Shown one piece after another: positions 44,875 to 53,630 of a stretch of DNA of 64,000 nt (position 1 is the stretch's first letter; every line of letters begins with the position of its first letter). The notes under the pieces were generated by a model. The model did not search any database. It saw only the letters and a list, made by a program, of their open reading frames with translations, and had not been told where the DNA came from. Source of the DNA: Verrucomicrobiaceae bacterium (lineage in GTDB: Bacteria > Verrucomicrobiota > Verrucomicrobiia > Verrucomicrobiales > Verrucomicrobiaceae). The stretch spans positions 1 to 64,000 of the forward strand of contig CANNQP010000014.1 in NCBI GenBank assembly GCA_947507875.1, read 5' to 3'. A program made the translations under genes and the position numbers.

Positions 44875-46239
44875 ATGAAAAAAGTTCCCCTGAACAGTCG
44901 CCGTCAGTTTTTAGCGAAATCAGTCGCTGCCTTTGGTTTTCCCACGGTGGTTCCTGCCTCCGTCTTTGGGCAAAACGCACCTTCGAATCGCATCACCATG
45001 GCCGTTATTGGCTGGGGCATGATGGGGCCAGGCAATACCCAAAAGTTTCTACAAGAGACAGACTGCCAAATCGTCGCTGCCTGCGACATTGATCAACGCA
45101 ATCTAGACAAGGCCATCAGCACCATCAATGGCGCTAACAAGAATCAGGATTGCAAAGGCTACCATGACTATCGCGAGGTCATGGCGCGTAAAGATATCGA
45201 TACGGTCATGCTAGCCCTGCCTGATCATTGGCACGCTCTGACTAGCATTGAGGCCGCCAAAAATGGCAAAGACATTTATGGCGAAAAGCCATTGGCGCGA
45301 ACCATTGCCGAGCAGCAGGCGATCGTGAAAGCGGTGCAGAAGCACGGGCGCATCTGGCAGACGGGCTCTTGGCAGCGCAGCGAAGATAACTTCCGCATCG
45401 GCGCTGAGATCGTGCGCAACGGTCTCATCGGTAAGTTGACGCGTGTTGAGGTCGGTCTGCCTGCGGGGCACAATGACTTTGCCAAAACGGGTGACAAGCG
45501 CAGTGTCACACCTCCTCCCGCAGAGCTCGATTACGACATGTGGATCGGGCCTTCTCAGATGCAGGATTACATCGAGTGCCGTGTGCACAAAAACTGGCGT
45601 TGGGATTACAACATCGGGGGAGGGCAGCTTCTAGATTGGATCGGTCACCACTGCGATATTGCCCACTGGGGCATGGACATGGACAGCAGTGGTCCTAGCG
45701 AAGTGCTGCCCATCCAGGTGGACATGCCGCCGCGCACAGACATCTGGAATACGGCGACGAAGTATCGTGCTGAAGCCAAGTATGCAGGAGACATCACGAT
45801 GGTTATCGCAGGCGGTCACAGTGACATCGCCATGGGCACCAAGTGGATCGGAACGGAGGGCTGGATCTATGTGAACCGGAATGGCACCTACGATAGCTCA
45901 AACCCCGCGCTGAAGCAGATCATCAAAAAGCGTGAAGGTCTCAGTGTGGTGGAAGCGGCCAAGGCTCCTAAACTTGGGGATGATGTCATCAAGACTCGTC
46001 TTTATGCCACCCCTGGCCATCATCGCAATTTTTTGGATTGTGTGAAGAGCCGCCAGCCTACAGTCACTCCCGTGGAGACCGCTCACCGCAGTGCCACGCC
46101 GGGTCACTTGGCCCTGATTTCCTTCTTGGTGAATCGCCCTGTGAAATGGGATCCCGTGAAGGAAGAAATCATCGGTGATCCCGAAGCGAGCAAGCTTCTC
46201 AGCCGTGAGTATCGTGGCCCGTGGAAGCTTGAAGCTTAA
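44875..46239 (+). CDS. Gfo/Idh/MocA-family oxidoreductase, TAT-exported
   Basis: A 454-residue NAD(P)-dependent oxidoreductase. The N-terminus carries a twin-arginine signal (SRRQFLAKS, residues 8-16, then a hydrophobic stretch ending ASVFG). The Rossmann motif is VIGWGMMGPG, with KDIYGEKPLA as the family's conserved EKP segment. The C-terminal domain includes WDYNIGGGQLLDWIGHH. Family members act on sugars, inositols or glycosidic substrates; the exact one is unknown. The protein is likely folded in the cytosol with its cofactor, then exported. A strong terminator follows. Confidence 0.88.
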   Translation: MKKVPLNSRRQFLAKSVAAFGFPTVVPASVFGQNAPSNRITMAVIGWGMMGPGNTQKFLQETDCQIVAACDIDQRNLDKAISTINGANKNQDCKGYHDYREVMARKDIDTVMLALPDHWHALTSIEAAKNGKDIYGEKPLARTIAEQQAIVKAVQKHGRIWQTGSWQRSEDNFRIGAEIVRNGLIGKLTRVEVGLPAGHNDFAKTGDKRSVTPPPAELDYDMWIGPSQMQDYIECRVHKNWRWDYNIGGGQLLDWIGHHCDIAHWGMDMDSSGPSEVLPIQVDMPPRTDIWNTATKYRAEAKYAGDITMVIAGGHSDIAMGTKWIGTEGWIYVNRNGTYDSSNPALKQIIKKREGLSVVEAAKAPKLGDDVIKTRLYATPGHHRNFLDCVKSRQPTVTPVETAHRSATPGHLALISFLVNRPVKWDPVKEEIIGDPEASKLLSREYRGPWKLEA

Positions 46240-46249
46240 AACTCAAAAT

Positions 46250-46293
46250 AACCATCCAGAGGGCATCCATCAGTCCTCTGGATGGTTTTTTTT
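46250..46293 (+). terminator. Strong terminator shared by convergent genes
   Basis: AACCATCCAGAGG (46250-46262) pairs perfectly with CCTCTGGATGGTT (46275-46287) with a 12-base loop and is followed by an uninterrupted T-run to 46293. It terminates the oxidoreductase gene. The last codons and stop of the convergent CDP-alcohol phosphatidyltransferase (NHPED, stop at 46270-46272) lie in the right arm and loop. A shorter T-rich tract lies on the other side, so it may work in both directions. Confidence 0.75.
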
Positions 46294-46983
46294 GCGCAAT
46301 TCTCTGACGGTTAGTGCTAGCCTCCGCTGGCAAGTGATCGCAGAACCGATGAGGATGAGGACCAAGCTGATCTTCAGAAAGTCGATTTTGGGAATCGCGA
46401 TTTCAGATTCAAACGTCTGCATACCTGCTGCTGCCAGGGTGCCCACGGTTAGCACAGCCATCCGGTGCTGTTTGGCCATGGGCCCCATGAAGCTCTGCCT
46501 GCCCGTGAGTGTGCCTTGCAGCAGTCTGACGTAAGCGGTTCCCATGGCCAAAACAGCACAGGCCCAACCAAGAGGAAGTTCACCCCAGAGTTTGATGACA
46601 CCGGGCTCGACATTCGTGCTGTAACCCGCGCCGACCAAGATCAAAACATCTGCGATGCGGTCTGGGGCTTCCTTGTAGATGGGTCTGGTGTAAGTGCCTT
46701 TGCTGCCTTCGATCGCCACCATCCCATCGAGCATGCTGCAGAGCAGGCGCAGCTGAATGCCGAGTGCCGCCATGAACCATGAGGCGGCAGCTTGCCCAGG
46801 TGTCTTCATCTCCGGCGCGAGCAGATACGCCACGAGTGACAGGCCCGCGAATAGGATGCTGATGGCCGAGATGGTGTTCGAAGATAAGCCAGAGGCACCG
46901 GCCCAGCGTGTTAAGGTCTTTGCCCATTCGGGGGGACTTAACTTGATTTCTCGGCGGGGGCCCTTGCTTGGCGTGGCATCCAT
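46270..46983 (-). CDS. CDP-alcohol phosphatidyltransferase family membrane protein
   Basis: A 237-residue membrane protein with several predicted helices, from the family that makes phospholipids by joining CDP-diacylglycerol and an alcohol. The canonical motif D-x2-D-G-x2-A-R-x8-G-x3-D-x3-D is only partly kept: SMLDGMVAIEG (residues 83-93) and PDRIAD (107-112) are present, but the first Asp is Ser83, the Arg after Ala is Ile91, and the spacer is longer. It belongs to a divergent subgroup I associate with similar bacteria, and its lipid product is unknown. It is the last gene of the efflux operon, 14 bases after the ATPase gene. The ATG at 46983 fits best. Confidence 0.75.
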   Translation of the reverse strand: MDATPSKGPRREIKLSPPEWAKTLTRWAGASGLSSNTISAISILFAGLSLVAYLLAPEMKTPGQAAASWFMAALGIQLRLLCSMLDGMVAIEGSKGTYTRPIYKEAPDRIADVLILVGAGYSTNVEPGVIKLWGELPLGWACAVLAMGTAYVRLLQGTLTGRQSFMGPMAKQHRMAVLTVGTLAAAGMQTFESEIAIPKIDFLKISLVLILIGSAITCQRRLALTVRELRKKNHPED

Positions 46984-46997
46984 GCTGGCAACTAATC

Positions 46998-47720
46998 TCA
47001 AACCGTAGAAGCTGCAACGCGACACATGGCTCGAGCGCCAGGTTCATCGCGATCTACCAAACCATCCTTTAAGCGAATGATGCGTGAGCAGCGCTCCACC
47101 ATGCGCTCATCGTGGGTAACAAAGACCAGCGTGCGGCCCTGTGCATTCAAGTCGTCAAACAGGGCCAAGATTTCCTGACCGGACTTGCTATCGAGATTGC
47201 CTGTGGCCTCGTCGGCGAGGATGACGAGCGGGTTGTTCGACAGGGCTCTCGCGATGGCCACACGCTGCTGCTGACCTCCAGAAAGTTCGGTGGGCTTATG
47301 ATTCAGGCGATGACTTAGTCCTACCTGAGTGGCCAGTTTTTCAGCCACTTCTCTCATTTTGGCATCTTCAGCGCCGCCGTAATACATGGGCACAGCGATG
47401 TTTTCGAGAACGGTGAGTTGCTGGATGAGATTGTAGCTTTGGAAGATGAAACCGAGGTTGCGATTGCGTGCTTCCGAGAGGGCATCGTCCTCCAGATGTG
47501 CCACGTTTTGTCCACCCAGAAGATAGTCACCCGATGTTGGCTGGTCGAGACAGCCAAGAACATTCAGCAGCGTGGATTTGCCGCAGCCAGAGGGCCCCAT
47601 GATGCAGACATACTCTCCAGGATAAATGTCGAATGATACACCTTGCAGCACTTGGCTCACCATATCGCCCATCTTGTAAGATTTGCGGATGTCGCGAAGG
47701 CTGATGATCGGTTCAGGCAT
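46998..47720 (-). CDS. ABC transporter ATPase, MacB/LolD class
   Basis: A 240-residue ATPase with Walker A GPSGCGKST (42-50), Q-loop FIFQSYNLI, signature LSGGQQQRVAIARAL, Walker B LVILADEATGNLD and switch VTHDERM. The leading sequence (IRKSYKMGDMVSQVLQGVSFDIYPGEYVCIMG) is typical of the MacB N-terminal/LolD-type ATPases that drive FtsX-fold permeases. It is in an operon with a MacA-like adaptor and TolC but has no permease beside it; candidate partners are the permeases at 39072-40391 and 16830-18149. Confidence 0.92.
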   Translation of the reverse strand: MPEPIISLRDIRKSYKMGDMVSQVLQGVSFDIYPGEYVCIMGPSGCGKSTLLNVLGCLDQPTSGDYLLGGQNVAHLEDDALSEARNRNLGFIFQSYNLIQQLTVLENIAVPMYYGGAEDAKMREVAEKLATQVGLSHRLNHKPTELSGGQQQRVAIARALSNNPLVILADEATGNLDSKSGQEILALFDDLNAQGRTLVFVTHDERMVERCSRIIRLKDGLVDRDEPGARAMCRVAASTV

Positions 47721-47791
47721 GTGCCAGAAAGGCTGCGATTGTATCCATTTCGGCTAAGAAATAGCTCTTGTGCCGAGAGGTAAATCTAGAT

Positions 47792-49645
47792 TCAGGAAGC
47801 GGGTGGCGGTTTACCTGTGACTGCGACTTCCTTCACTTTCCCGGTGGCTGATTTTACAGGTTTTTCGCTGGGTGAACCTGGGGTGGTGTCCTCACCTCCG
47901 GGTAGCGCAGATGGGCCGGCATCGTCGGTGACGGCTTTCTTGGGTAGAGACAGAGCGACTGCTTCTCCTGGTTGTAGGCCTCCACGAATTTCGATGAATT
48001 CATCGTTAAAGACTCCGGTCTGAATGGAACGTCGCTCTAGACGTGTGCCGTTGCGGATGTAACAGAAATGGTGGTCTTGCTCGACCTCGACAGACTGCAC
48101 TGGCACAAAGACGACATCGGAAAGTTGATCCACGATAATTTCCACTTTCGCATTCATGCCAGGCTTTAACCAAGGATGCAGTCCATCAATATGCACGGTG
48201 CAGGGGTAAACTTTAAGATTAGGGGTGTATCGGCTGCTGGATGAGTCTGGCATGAGCGCTAGCTCGGCGACACGTCCCTGCAAAACTTTACCAGGTTCGG
48301 CATCGACTCGAATTAATGCGATTTGACCGATCTTTACTTTCTTCACCTGGGATTCATGGACTTTCACATGAACTCCCATTTGAGACATGTCCGGTATGGT
48401 CAGAATAGTCTGGCGTAGTCGGACGCTCGCTCCTTCCTCGATGCTATTGGTGTAATTGTAGGAACTGCTTGCATCCAAGTCCCCATAAGCAACAAGGCCT
48501 GCTTGACTGGCTCGGATTGTGCAGGCTTTCAGCTGTTGATCTAGGTTGTCGCGCTTCGCCAATTCCATTTCGTAGCGGCGCTTGGAAGTCTGGAACCTTG
48601 TTTCGGCTTGCGCCATTTTGGAACGATTCGCACGCACGGTGCGCTCCAGCTTGGTCAGGCTTTCCCTGTACTCGGACAATAGCAATGCGCATTGCTTTGA
48701 GAACTCATACTTCTTGAAGAGGTCTAGTTGGGTTTCTGCGGTCTTAACGGCCAAAGTCACTTTCTCAAACATGACCTGATCGTTTTCTAGCTGAGTTTTA
48801 GAAATAAAACTGCGGGAGGCAAGACGCTCCGAAGATTCAACTTTTTGTTTGCTAACCGCTAGTTCAGATTGTCTCAAAAGCAGCTCATCTTCAAGTTGCC
48901 GTAGTTTTTGCTGAGCTTCTCCATCTCCGTTTTCGCCCATCTGCTGAAGGAAGGGTGAAAAGTTAATCCGGTCGTGTTTCACGGCTTTGATCGGGCCTTT
49001 GGCACTAGCTAACTTTTTATCACTCGCTGAGTTTTTGTCAATGAGTGCAAGAGCGGGATCGGTCGGGGTATTGGCCTGTGTGTCCAGGATGGTGACAAAT
49101 TTATCCAGTGCGGCAATGTTCGAAGGTAGGCCTGCATCGGTCAGTACGCTCTCGGAGAGCTCACGACCTAAATACTTCTCAAAGTCCATCAGCGCGAAGC
49201 TGCTGATTTCCTTCATGTCACGAATGAGGGATTGATTTTCGCTTCGCTGGATTTCGCGACCTTCGTCTGCGTCGATGTAATTGGATACAGTCGTCTGAAA
49301 CTCGATCTCGTGGTCTTGGATACGAGCCTTCAGCTCGGAGTTGTCCAGTTCGACCAGCACTTTGCCTTCTTTAATGTCTTCCTCTGTGACCAAATAGCCT
49401 TCTGGAATGATGCTGAGAATTTTGGTAGGCGTTTCGATTTCGGATTTGATCTCGACGTTTCTCATGGCGCGGATTTCGCCACCTTGCAGCACACTCACCT
49501 GCAGTGGACCGCGGGCCGCAGAGAAAGTGGGGACGAGAGAGGTTTCTTCCCCGCTGCCAGACAGCCACCAGCCTGTCGCTAATCCCCCTATGATGAGGGG
49601 AATGAGTGACCAAGTTTTCCAGGGTGCCTTTGTCTTTATCATCAT
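47792..49645 (-). CDS. MacA/HlyD-type periplasmic adaptor with enlarged coiled coil
   Basis: A 617-residue membrane-fusion protein. It begins with a membrane anchor (WSLIPLIIGGLATGWWLSG), then a first lipoyl half (GEIRAMRNVEIKSEI), a very long central region (residues about 105-400) and the second lipoyl half (CTIRASQAGLVAYGDLD). Beta-barrel segments follow (RVDAEPGKVLQGRVAEL, LKPGMNAKVEIIVDQL). MacA proteins are near 370-400 residues, so the central helical region is about 200 residues longer and may span a larger distance to TolC. The C-terminal tail is rich in Gly, Ser, Pro and Lys. It starts five bases after TolC on the same strand. Confidence 0.87.
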   Translation of the reverse strand: MMIKTKAPWKTWSLIPLIIGGLATGWWLSGSGEETSLVPTFSAARGPLQVSVLQGGEIRAMRNVEIKSEIETPTKILSIIPEGYLVTEEDIKEGKVLVELDNSELKARIQDHEIEFQTTVSNYIDADEGREIQRSENQSLIRDMKEISSFALMDFEKYLGRELSESVLTDAGLPSNIAALDKFVTILDTQANTPTDPALALIDKNSASDKKLASAKGPIKAVKHDRINFSPFLQQMGENGDGEAQQKLRQLEDELLLRQSELAVSKQKVESSERLASRSFISKTQLENDQVMFEKVTLAVKTAETQLDLFKKYEFSKQCALLLSEYRESLTKLERTVRANRSKMAQAETRFQTSKRRYEMELAKRDNLDQQLKACTIRASQAGLVAYGDLDASSSYNYTNSIEEGASVRLRQTILTIPDMSQMGVHVKVHESQVKKVKIGQIALIRVDAEPGKVLQGRVAELALMPDSSSSRYTPNLKVYPCTVHIDGLHPWLKPGMNAKVEIIVDQLSDVVFVPVQSVEVEQDHHFCYIRNGTRLERRSIQTGVFNDEFIEIRGGLQPGEAVALSLPKKAVTDDAGPSALPGGEDTTPGSPSEKPVKSATGKVKEVAVTGKPPPAS

Positions 49646-49650
49646 TCGAG

Positions 49651-51375
49651 TTAGGATTCTCCTTGAGGCTTCTCCTGCTTTAATACGTCTGCCCAGCGTG
49701 CATCTTTCCGAATGAACAATACACCCATGTCTGTCCAGAGTTGCAGTCGGGCTAGGTTATGATCAATCAGAGTGGAGATCACCAAGTCGCGCGCGATGAT
49801 CAGTCGATCTTGAGATTCCACGATGTCACGTGCTGTGCCTTGGCCTTCAGTCATGAGAGCTTCTTCGATCTCCAGTCGCTTTTGCGACAGTTCCAAGCCC
49901 TTCAAGGCGAGATCGTATTGACGCCGTGCTACCCGTAAAGCTCGCCAGTCAGCGCGGATGGTGGCGCGCAGTTCTTCTTCTGCTAGTTCGAGGGAGCGTA
50001 AGGCTGCTTGTTCATTAATTTGCGCGTTTCGCAGATCATTTCGTTCAGGCAGGGTGTTCAGGTTCAGGTCGATGTCCAAACCTCCCTGCCATGTGCGCTG
50101 ACGGTGATTCAATCCCAGACTGGCATTTGTCGCCGTATTGGAGGGCGTGGGAACGCTGGGGCTACTGATGTTGTAGCCTGCTAAGGCATTCACGGCAGGG
50201 TAAGTGCCCTGGTGCGCGATTTTGACCCGCCGCTGAGTGTCGTAAACGCGATCTCTTTCATTGAAAATGTCCAGGCGGGTGATGAGAGCCGTATCGATCA
50301 AGAATTCCACACTGCCCTCGGGGTCGATAACCTCCAGCTTTTTGAGTTCATCAGCATCCAGCACCAGCTTTTCTGTGACGGGAAGTCCCATCGTGATTTT
50401 CAGGTCATCCAATTGGTCTTCATAGGCACGAATGGCAGTGATCCATTGCCTTTCGTAGGTGATGCTTCCTTGTTCGATCTGTTTGAGCTGAGATTGGGAT
50501 CGCAGATTGGCCTCGGCCAAGGCGCGATCACGCTCCAGAGAGCCAAGGGATGCCTTGTAGGCTATGTAGCGATTTCGTGCCTGTTCACGTGCTTGTAGAG
50601 TGCGCAGGTATTGGCGAGTGATATCGACGACGAATGTCTTCCGGTATTGGGTGAAGTCGCGGATCTCGTAAAGCACATCTCGTTCGTCTTGTCGCAGTGG
50701 TTCTGCGGCGACGAGAACTCCAGCGCCCCGAAGCAACGGCTGCGTCATGGTCACGGCAGCGAGTGAGTCGCTCACACGGCTGGCCTTTCCGGTGAAGAGC
50801 CGGGTAAAATCGCTGCTCAGGTTCATGGCTAGCCGTGCCCCCGTTTTCATGAGATAGGTCAGCCCGACTTGGCCATCAGAAGTCAGTGATGAGGTGCGAA
50901 CAAAATCATTGACGCTGGCCTGATGACGCTGGGCTTCAGTGACAGTGATACCGCCTTGGCCGTCCACGATGGGGCCAAACTGCTGCCTCGTCTCAGTGAG
51001 GGCGAGCGCGCTACGATACACGCGTTCTTTGCGTCCGAGGTAAGTGCGATTGCGATGCACCGCAAAACTGAGCGCATCCGGCAGGCTTAGCACCTTGGCC
51101 CCTTTTTCAACCATGGCGCATTCACCGAGGAAATCAGCAGTTTCAGCCAGCTTTTCGAGATCTGCCAAGTTCACTGGTGGTGGAGGTGTAATGCTTTGCA
51201 ACTCACCATCCTCCGCGCCGGCCACGTTGTGCGACTTTTTCTCCAAGATACCAAAGACCTCTTTGTCAGCCCATTTCTTGTAAAAACCCTGCGTGCAGCT
51301 GCTCAGCATCAACCCCACAGCCCCCATCTGGAGAAGGGTACGACAAAGCTGAGTCATGGGGATCAGGAATCTCAT
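49651..51375 (-). CDS. TolC-family outer membrane efflux lipoprotein
   Basis: A 574-residue outer membrane factor. The start at 51375 (MRFLIPMTQL) gives a lipoprotein signal ending LMLSSC with the Cys near residue 27. Two OEP repeats of long helices are visible (e.g. SLPDALSFAVHRNRTYLGRK and NLNTLPERNDLRNAQIN), as in TolC. It would form a channel through the outer membrane with the adjacent adaptor. An ATG at 51399 is in frame and lies in the loop of a hairpin (51384-51413) just upstream. It is the first gene of a four-gene operon. Confidence 0.9.
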   Translation of the reverse strand: MRFLIPMTQLCRTLLQMGAVGLMLSSCTQGFYKKWADKEVFGILEKKSHNVAGAEDGELQSITPPPPVNLADLEKLAETADFLGECAMVEKGAKVLSLPDALSFAVHRNRTYLGRKERVYRSALALTETRQQFGPIVDGQGGITVTEAQRHQASVNDFVRTSSLTSDGQVGLTYLMKTGARLAMNLSSDFTRLFTGKASRVSDSLAAVTMTQPLLRGAGVLVAAEPLRQDERDVLYEIRDFTQYRKTFVVDITRQYLRTLQAREQARNRYIAYKASLGSLERDRALAEANLRSQSQLKQIEQGSITYERQWITAIRAYEDQLDDLKITMGLPVTEKLVLDADELKKLEVIDPEGSVEFLIDTALITRLDIFNERDRVYDTQRRVKIAHQGTYPAVNALAGYNISSPSVPTPSNTATNASLGLNHRQRTWQGGLDIDLNLNTLPERNDLRNAQINEQAALRSLELAEEELRATIRADWRALRVARRQYDLALKGLELSQKRLEIEEALMTEGQGTARDIVESQDRLIIARDLVISTLIDHNLARLQLWTDMGVLFIRKDARWADVLKQEKPQGES

Positions 51376-51383
51376 GGTTAAAT

Positions 51384-51413
51384 CTGCCAATGTGTGCATT
51401 CGACCATTGGCAG
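51384..51413. promoter_or_regulatory. Dyad in the leader of the efflux operon
   Basis: CTGCCAATG (51384-51392) and CATTGGCAG (51405-51413) form a perfect 9-bp inverted repeat with a 12-base loop, eight bases upstream of the TolC start codon on the minus strand. It could be a regulator's operator or an RNA hairpin over the ribosome binding region. An alternative ATG for TolC lies in the loop. Confidence 0.45.
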
Positions 51414-51596
51414 GAAGATCTTGTGGGGGGGTAAAACTACGGTGGCGATGCGGGACTCTATCAGGTTTCTCACCCTAGGAATCGGCTGACCGCTTGTTCC
51501 TTGGGTGGGGTGCTTCGGATTGCCTGAGCGATTGGTAAAATGCCACGCCCCTTGCGCTCTGCCTATCCTGCGCCACACTCCGCGCCCCTCTCCCTC

Positions 51597-53555
51597 ATGT
51601 CCGCCGAACGCAAGACCCTCGAAGAACGCGCCCAGATGTCTGATCTTGAGCGCCTGCGCCACTCCTGTGCCCACATCATGGCTACCGCGATTTTGCGGAT
51701 TTGGCCGGATGCTCAGTTCGCCTACGGCCCTCCGGTGGAAAATGGCTTCTACTACGACTTTGACATGAAGCATCGCCTCACGCCCGATGATTTTGAGAAG
51801 ATTGAGGCGGAGATGAAGAAGATCGCCAAGGAGAATCAGCGTTTTGAAAAGAAAGTCATCAGCCGTGAAGAAGCCATCGCGCTGGCCAAAAGCGGTCGTC
51901 TTGGTGGTCTGAGCGAGCGCCCGGGCAATGAGAGCCGCTTCAAGCTCGACCTCATCGACAAAATCCCCGCGGGCGAGGAGATCTCCTGCTTCCAGAATGG
52001 TGACTTCATCGACCTTTGTGCGGGACCGCACGTTGGCTACACCAGCAAGTGCAAAAACGTGAAGCTCACCTCAGTCTCTAGCTCCTTTTACATGGGCGAT
52101 GAGAGCAAAGGACAGCTCCAGCGCCTCTACGGTACGGCCTTCGAAAGCAAGGAAGAGCTGGAAGCGCACTTTGTGCGCCTGGAAGAGGCCAAGAAGCGCG
52201 ACCACCGCCGCCTGGGCAAGGAGCTAAAGCTTTTCCACATTGATGAAGATGTCGGCCAAGGCCTCATCCTCTGGACACCGAATGGCGCCACCCTCCGCCA
52301 GGAGCTTCAGACCTTCATCAGCGAGGAGCTGCGCAAGCAAGGCTACAGTCAGGTCTTCACCCCGCACATCGGCAAGCTCGCGCTCTACAAGACCAGTGGC
52401 CATTTCCCTTATTACAAAGACGCGCAGTTTCCGGCCATCATGGAGCCAGACCAGCTCGAACAAATCGCCCACGAAGGCTGCTCGTGTGCAGAAATGACGG
52501 CACGCATCGACGCCTGCTCGGCTCAGTTCGCCGCGCAAATGAATGAGCGCACCGGACGTGAGATGATCGGCAAAGAGCGCATCATGGATGCCGAGAAGCT
52601 GCTGGATGGTTTCCTGCTGAAGCCGATGAACTGCCCGCATCACATCAAGATCTTCGCCAGTCAGCCACGCAGCTATCGCGACTTGCCGGTGCGCTTGGCA
52701 GAGTTTGGCACGGTGTATCGCTGGGAGCAAAGCGGTGAATTGAACGGCATGACCCGCGTGCGCGGCTTCACTCAGGATGATGCTCACCTATTCTGCACCG
52801 AGGATCAAGTCGCTGCGGAAGTCCTCGGCTGCCTTTCCCTCGTGAAAGTTGTGCTCAATACGTTAGGCATGTCCGACTACCGTGTGCGCGTTGGCTTGCG
52901 TGACCCTGATAGCGGCAAATACACCGGCAGTCCCGAGCAGTGGGACCGTGCCGAAGCCGCTTGCCGTGAGGCGGCGAAGACGTTAGGTGTGCCTTTCAGT
53001 GAAGAGCCCGGCGAGGCTGCCTTCTATGGCCCGAAAATTGATTTTGTCATCAAAGACGTCATTGGTCGCGAATGGCAGCTCGGCACTGTGCAGGTGGACT
53101 ACCAACTGCCGATCCGTTTTGATCTCAGCTACACTGGTGCAGACAACAAGCCACACCGCCCGGTCATGATCCACCGTGCGCCCTTTGGCAGCATGGAGCG
53201 CTTCACCGGCGTGCTTATCGAACACTTCGCCGGGCATTTCCCCACTTGGCTCGCCCCAGAGCAGGTCCGCATCCTTACCATTAGCGAAAAGGTGGACACT
53301 TTCGCGAACGAAGTCTTTGAGCAGCTGAAAGCTGCTGGCCTTCGTGTGACGCTGAACAACGAAGCTGATAAGATTGGTGCCAAGATCCGTCTCGCTCAGC
53401 TCGATAAGGTGCCTTACATGTTGGTGCTCGGTGAAAAGGAAGCCGCTGCCCAGTCTGTTGCTGTCCGTCATAGCAAGAAGGGGGATCTCGGCGTGAAGCC
53501 TGTGGCCCAATTCCTGGAAGAAATCACGGCTGAGGTGAAGGAGCGCAGGCTCTGA
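51597..53555 (+). CDS. thrS: Threonyl-tRNA synthetase lacking the TGS domain
   Basis: A 652-residue class II synthetase. It begins close to the editing domain: H-x3-H in RHSCAHI and C-x-G-P-H in DLCAGPHV form the zinc site. The usual N-terminal TGS domain is missing. The catalytic core has motif 2 (RLAEFGTVYRWEQSGEL, then TRVRGFTQDDAH), the zinc cysteine in NCPHH, and motif 3 (HRAPFGSMERF). There is an insertion of about 50-60 residues before the MNCPHH motif (including HEGCSCAEMTARIDACS). A C-terminal anticodon-binding domain follows. The ATG at 51597 (MSAERKTLEE) is preferred to one 19 codons upstream. Confidence 0.94.
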   Translation: MSAERKTLEERAQMSDLERLRHSCAHIMATAILRIWPDAQFAYGPPVENGFYYDFDMKHRLTPDDFEKIEAEMKKIAKENQRFEKKVISREEAIALAKSGRLGGLSERPGNESRFKLDLIDKIPAGEEISCFQNGDFIDLCAGPHVGYTSKCKNVKLTSVSSSFYMGDESKGQLQRLYGTAFESKEELEAHFVRLEEAKKRDHRRLGKELKLFHIDEDVGQGLILWTPNGATLRQELQTFISEELRKQGYSQVFTPHIGKLALYKTSGHFPYYKDAQFPAIMEPDQLEQIAHEGCSCAEMTARIDACSAQFAAQMNERTGREMIGKERIMDAEKLLDGFLLKPMNCPHHIKIFASQPRSYRDLPVRLAEFGTVYRWEQSGELNGMTRVRGFTQDDAHLFCTEDQVAAEVLGCLSLVKVVLNTLGMSDYRVRVGLRDPDSGKYTGSPEQWDRAEAACREAAKTLGVPFSEEPGEAAFYGPKIDFVIKDVIGREWQLGTVQVDYQLPIRFDLSYTGADNKPHRPVMIHRAPFGSMERFTGVLIEHFAGHFPTWLAPEQVRILTISEKVDTFANEVFEQLKAAGLRVTLNNEADKIGAKIRLAQLDKVPYMLVLGEKEAAAQSVAVRHSKKGDLGVKPVAQFLEEITAEVKERRL

Positions 53556-53576
53556 TTTGGCTCTTTGATCGAAAAA

Positions 53577-53607
53577 AGCTGCCTTGCACCGCAAGGCAGC
53601 TATTTTG
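53577..53607 (-). terminator. Bidirectional terminator between thrS and the repressor gene
   Basis: AGCTGCCTTGC (53577-53587) pairs with GCAAGGCAGCT (53591-53601) around a 3-base loop. On the minus strand it is followed by a run of six T, a textbook terminator for the repressor gene ending at 53631. On the plus strand it is followed by ATTTTG, so it can also end thrS transcription. Confidence 0.75.
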
Positions 53608-53630
53608 TTGAACGATGATTCCTCATCGCA

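Noticed and set aside
51376..51596. A T-box or other tRNA-sensing leader before thrS
   Set aside because: I saw no T-box-like sequence or specifier stem. The strong dyad at 51384-51413 is closer to the divergent TolC gene.
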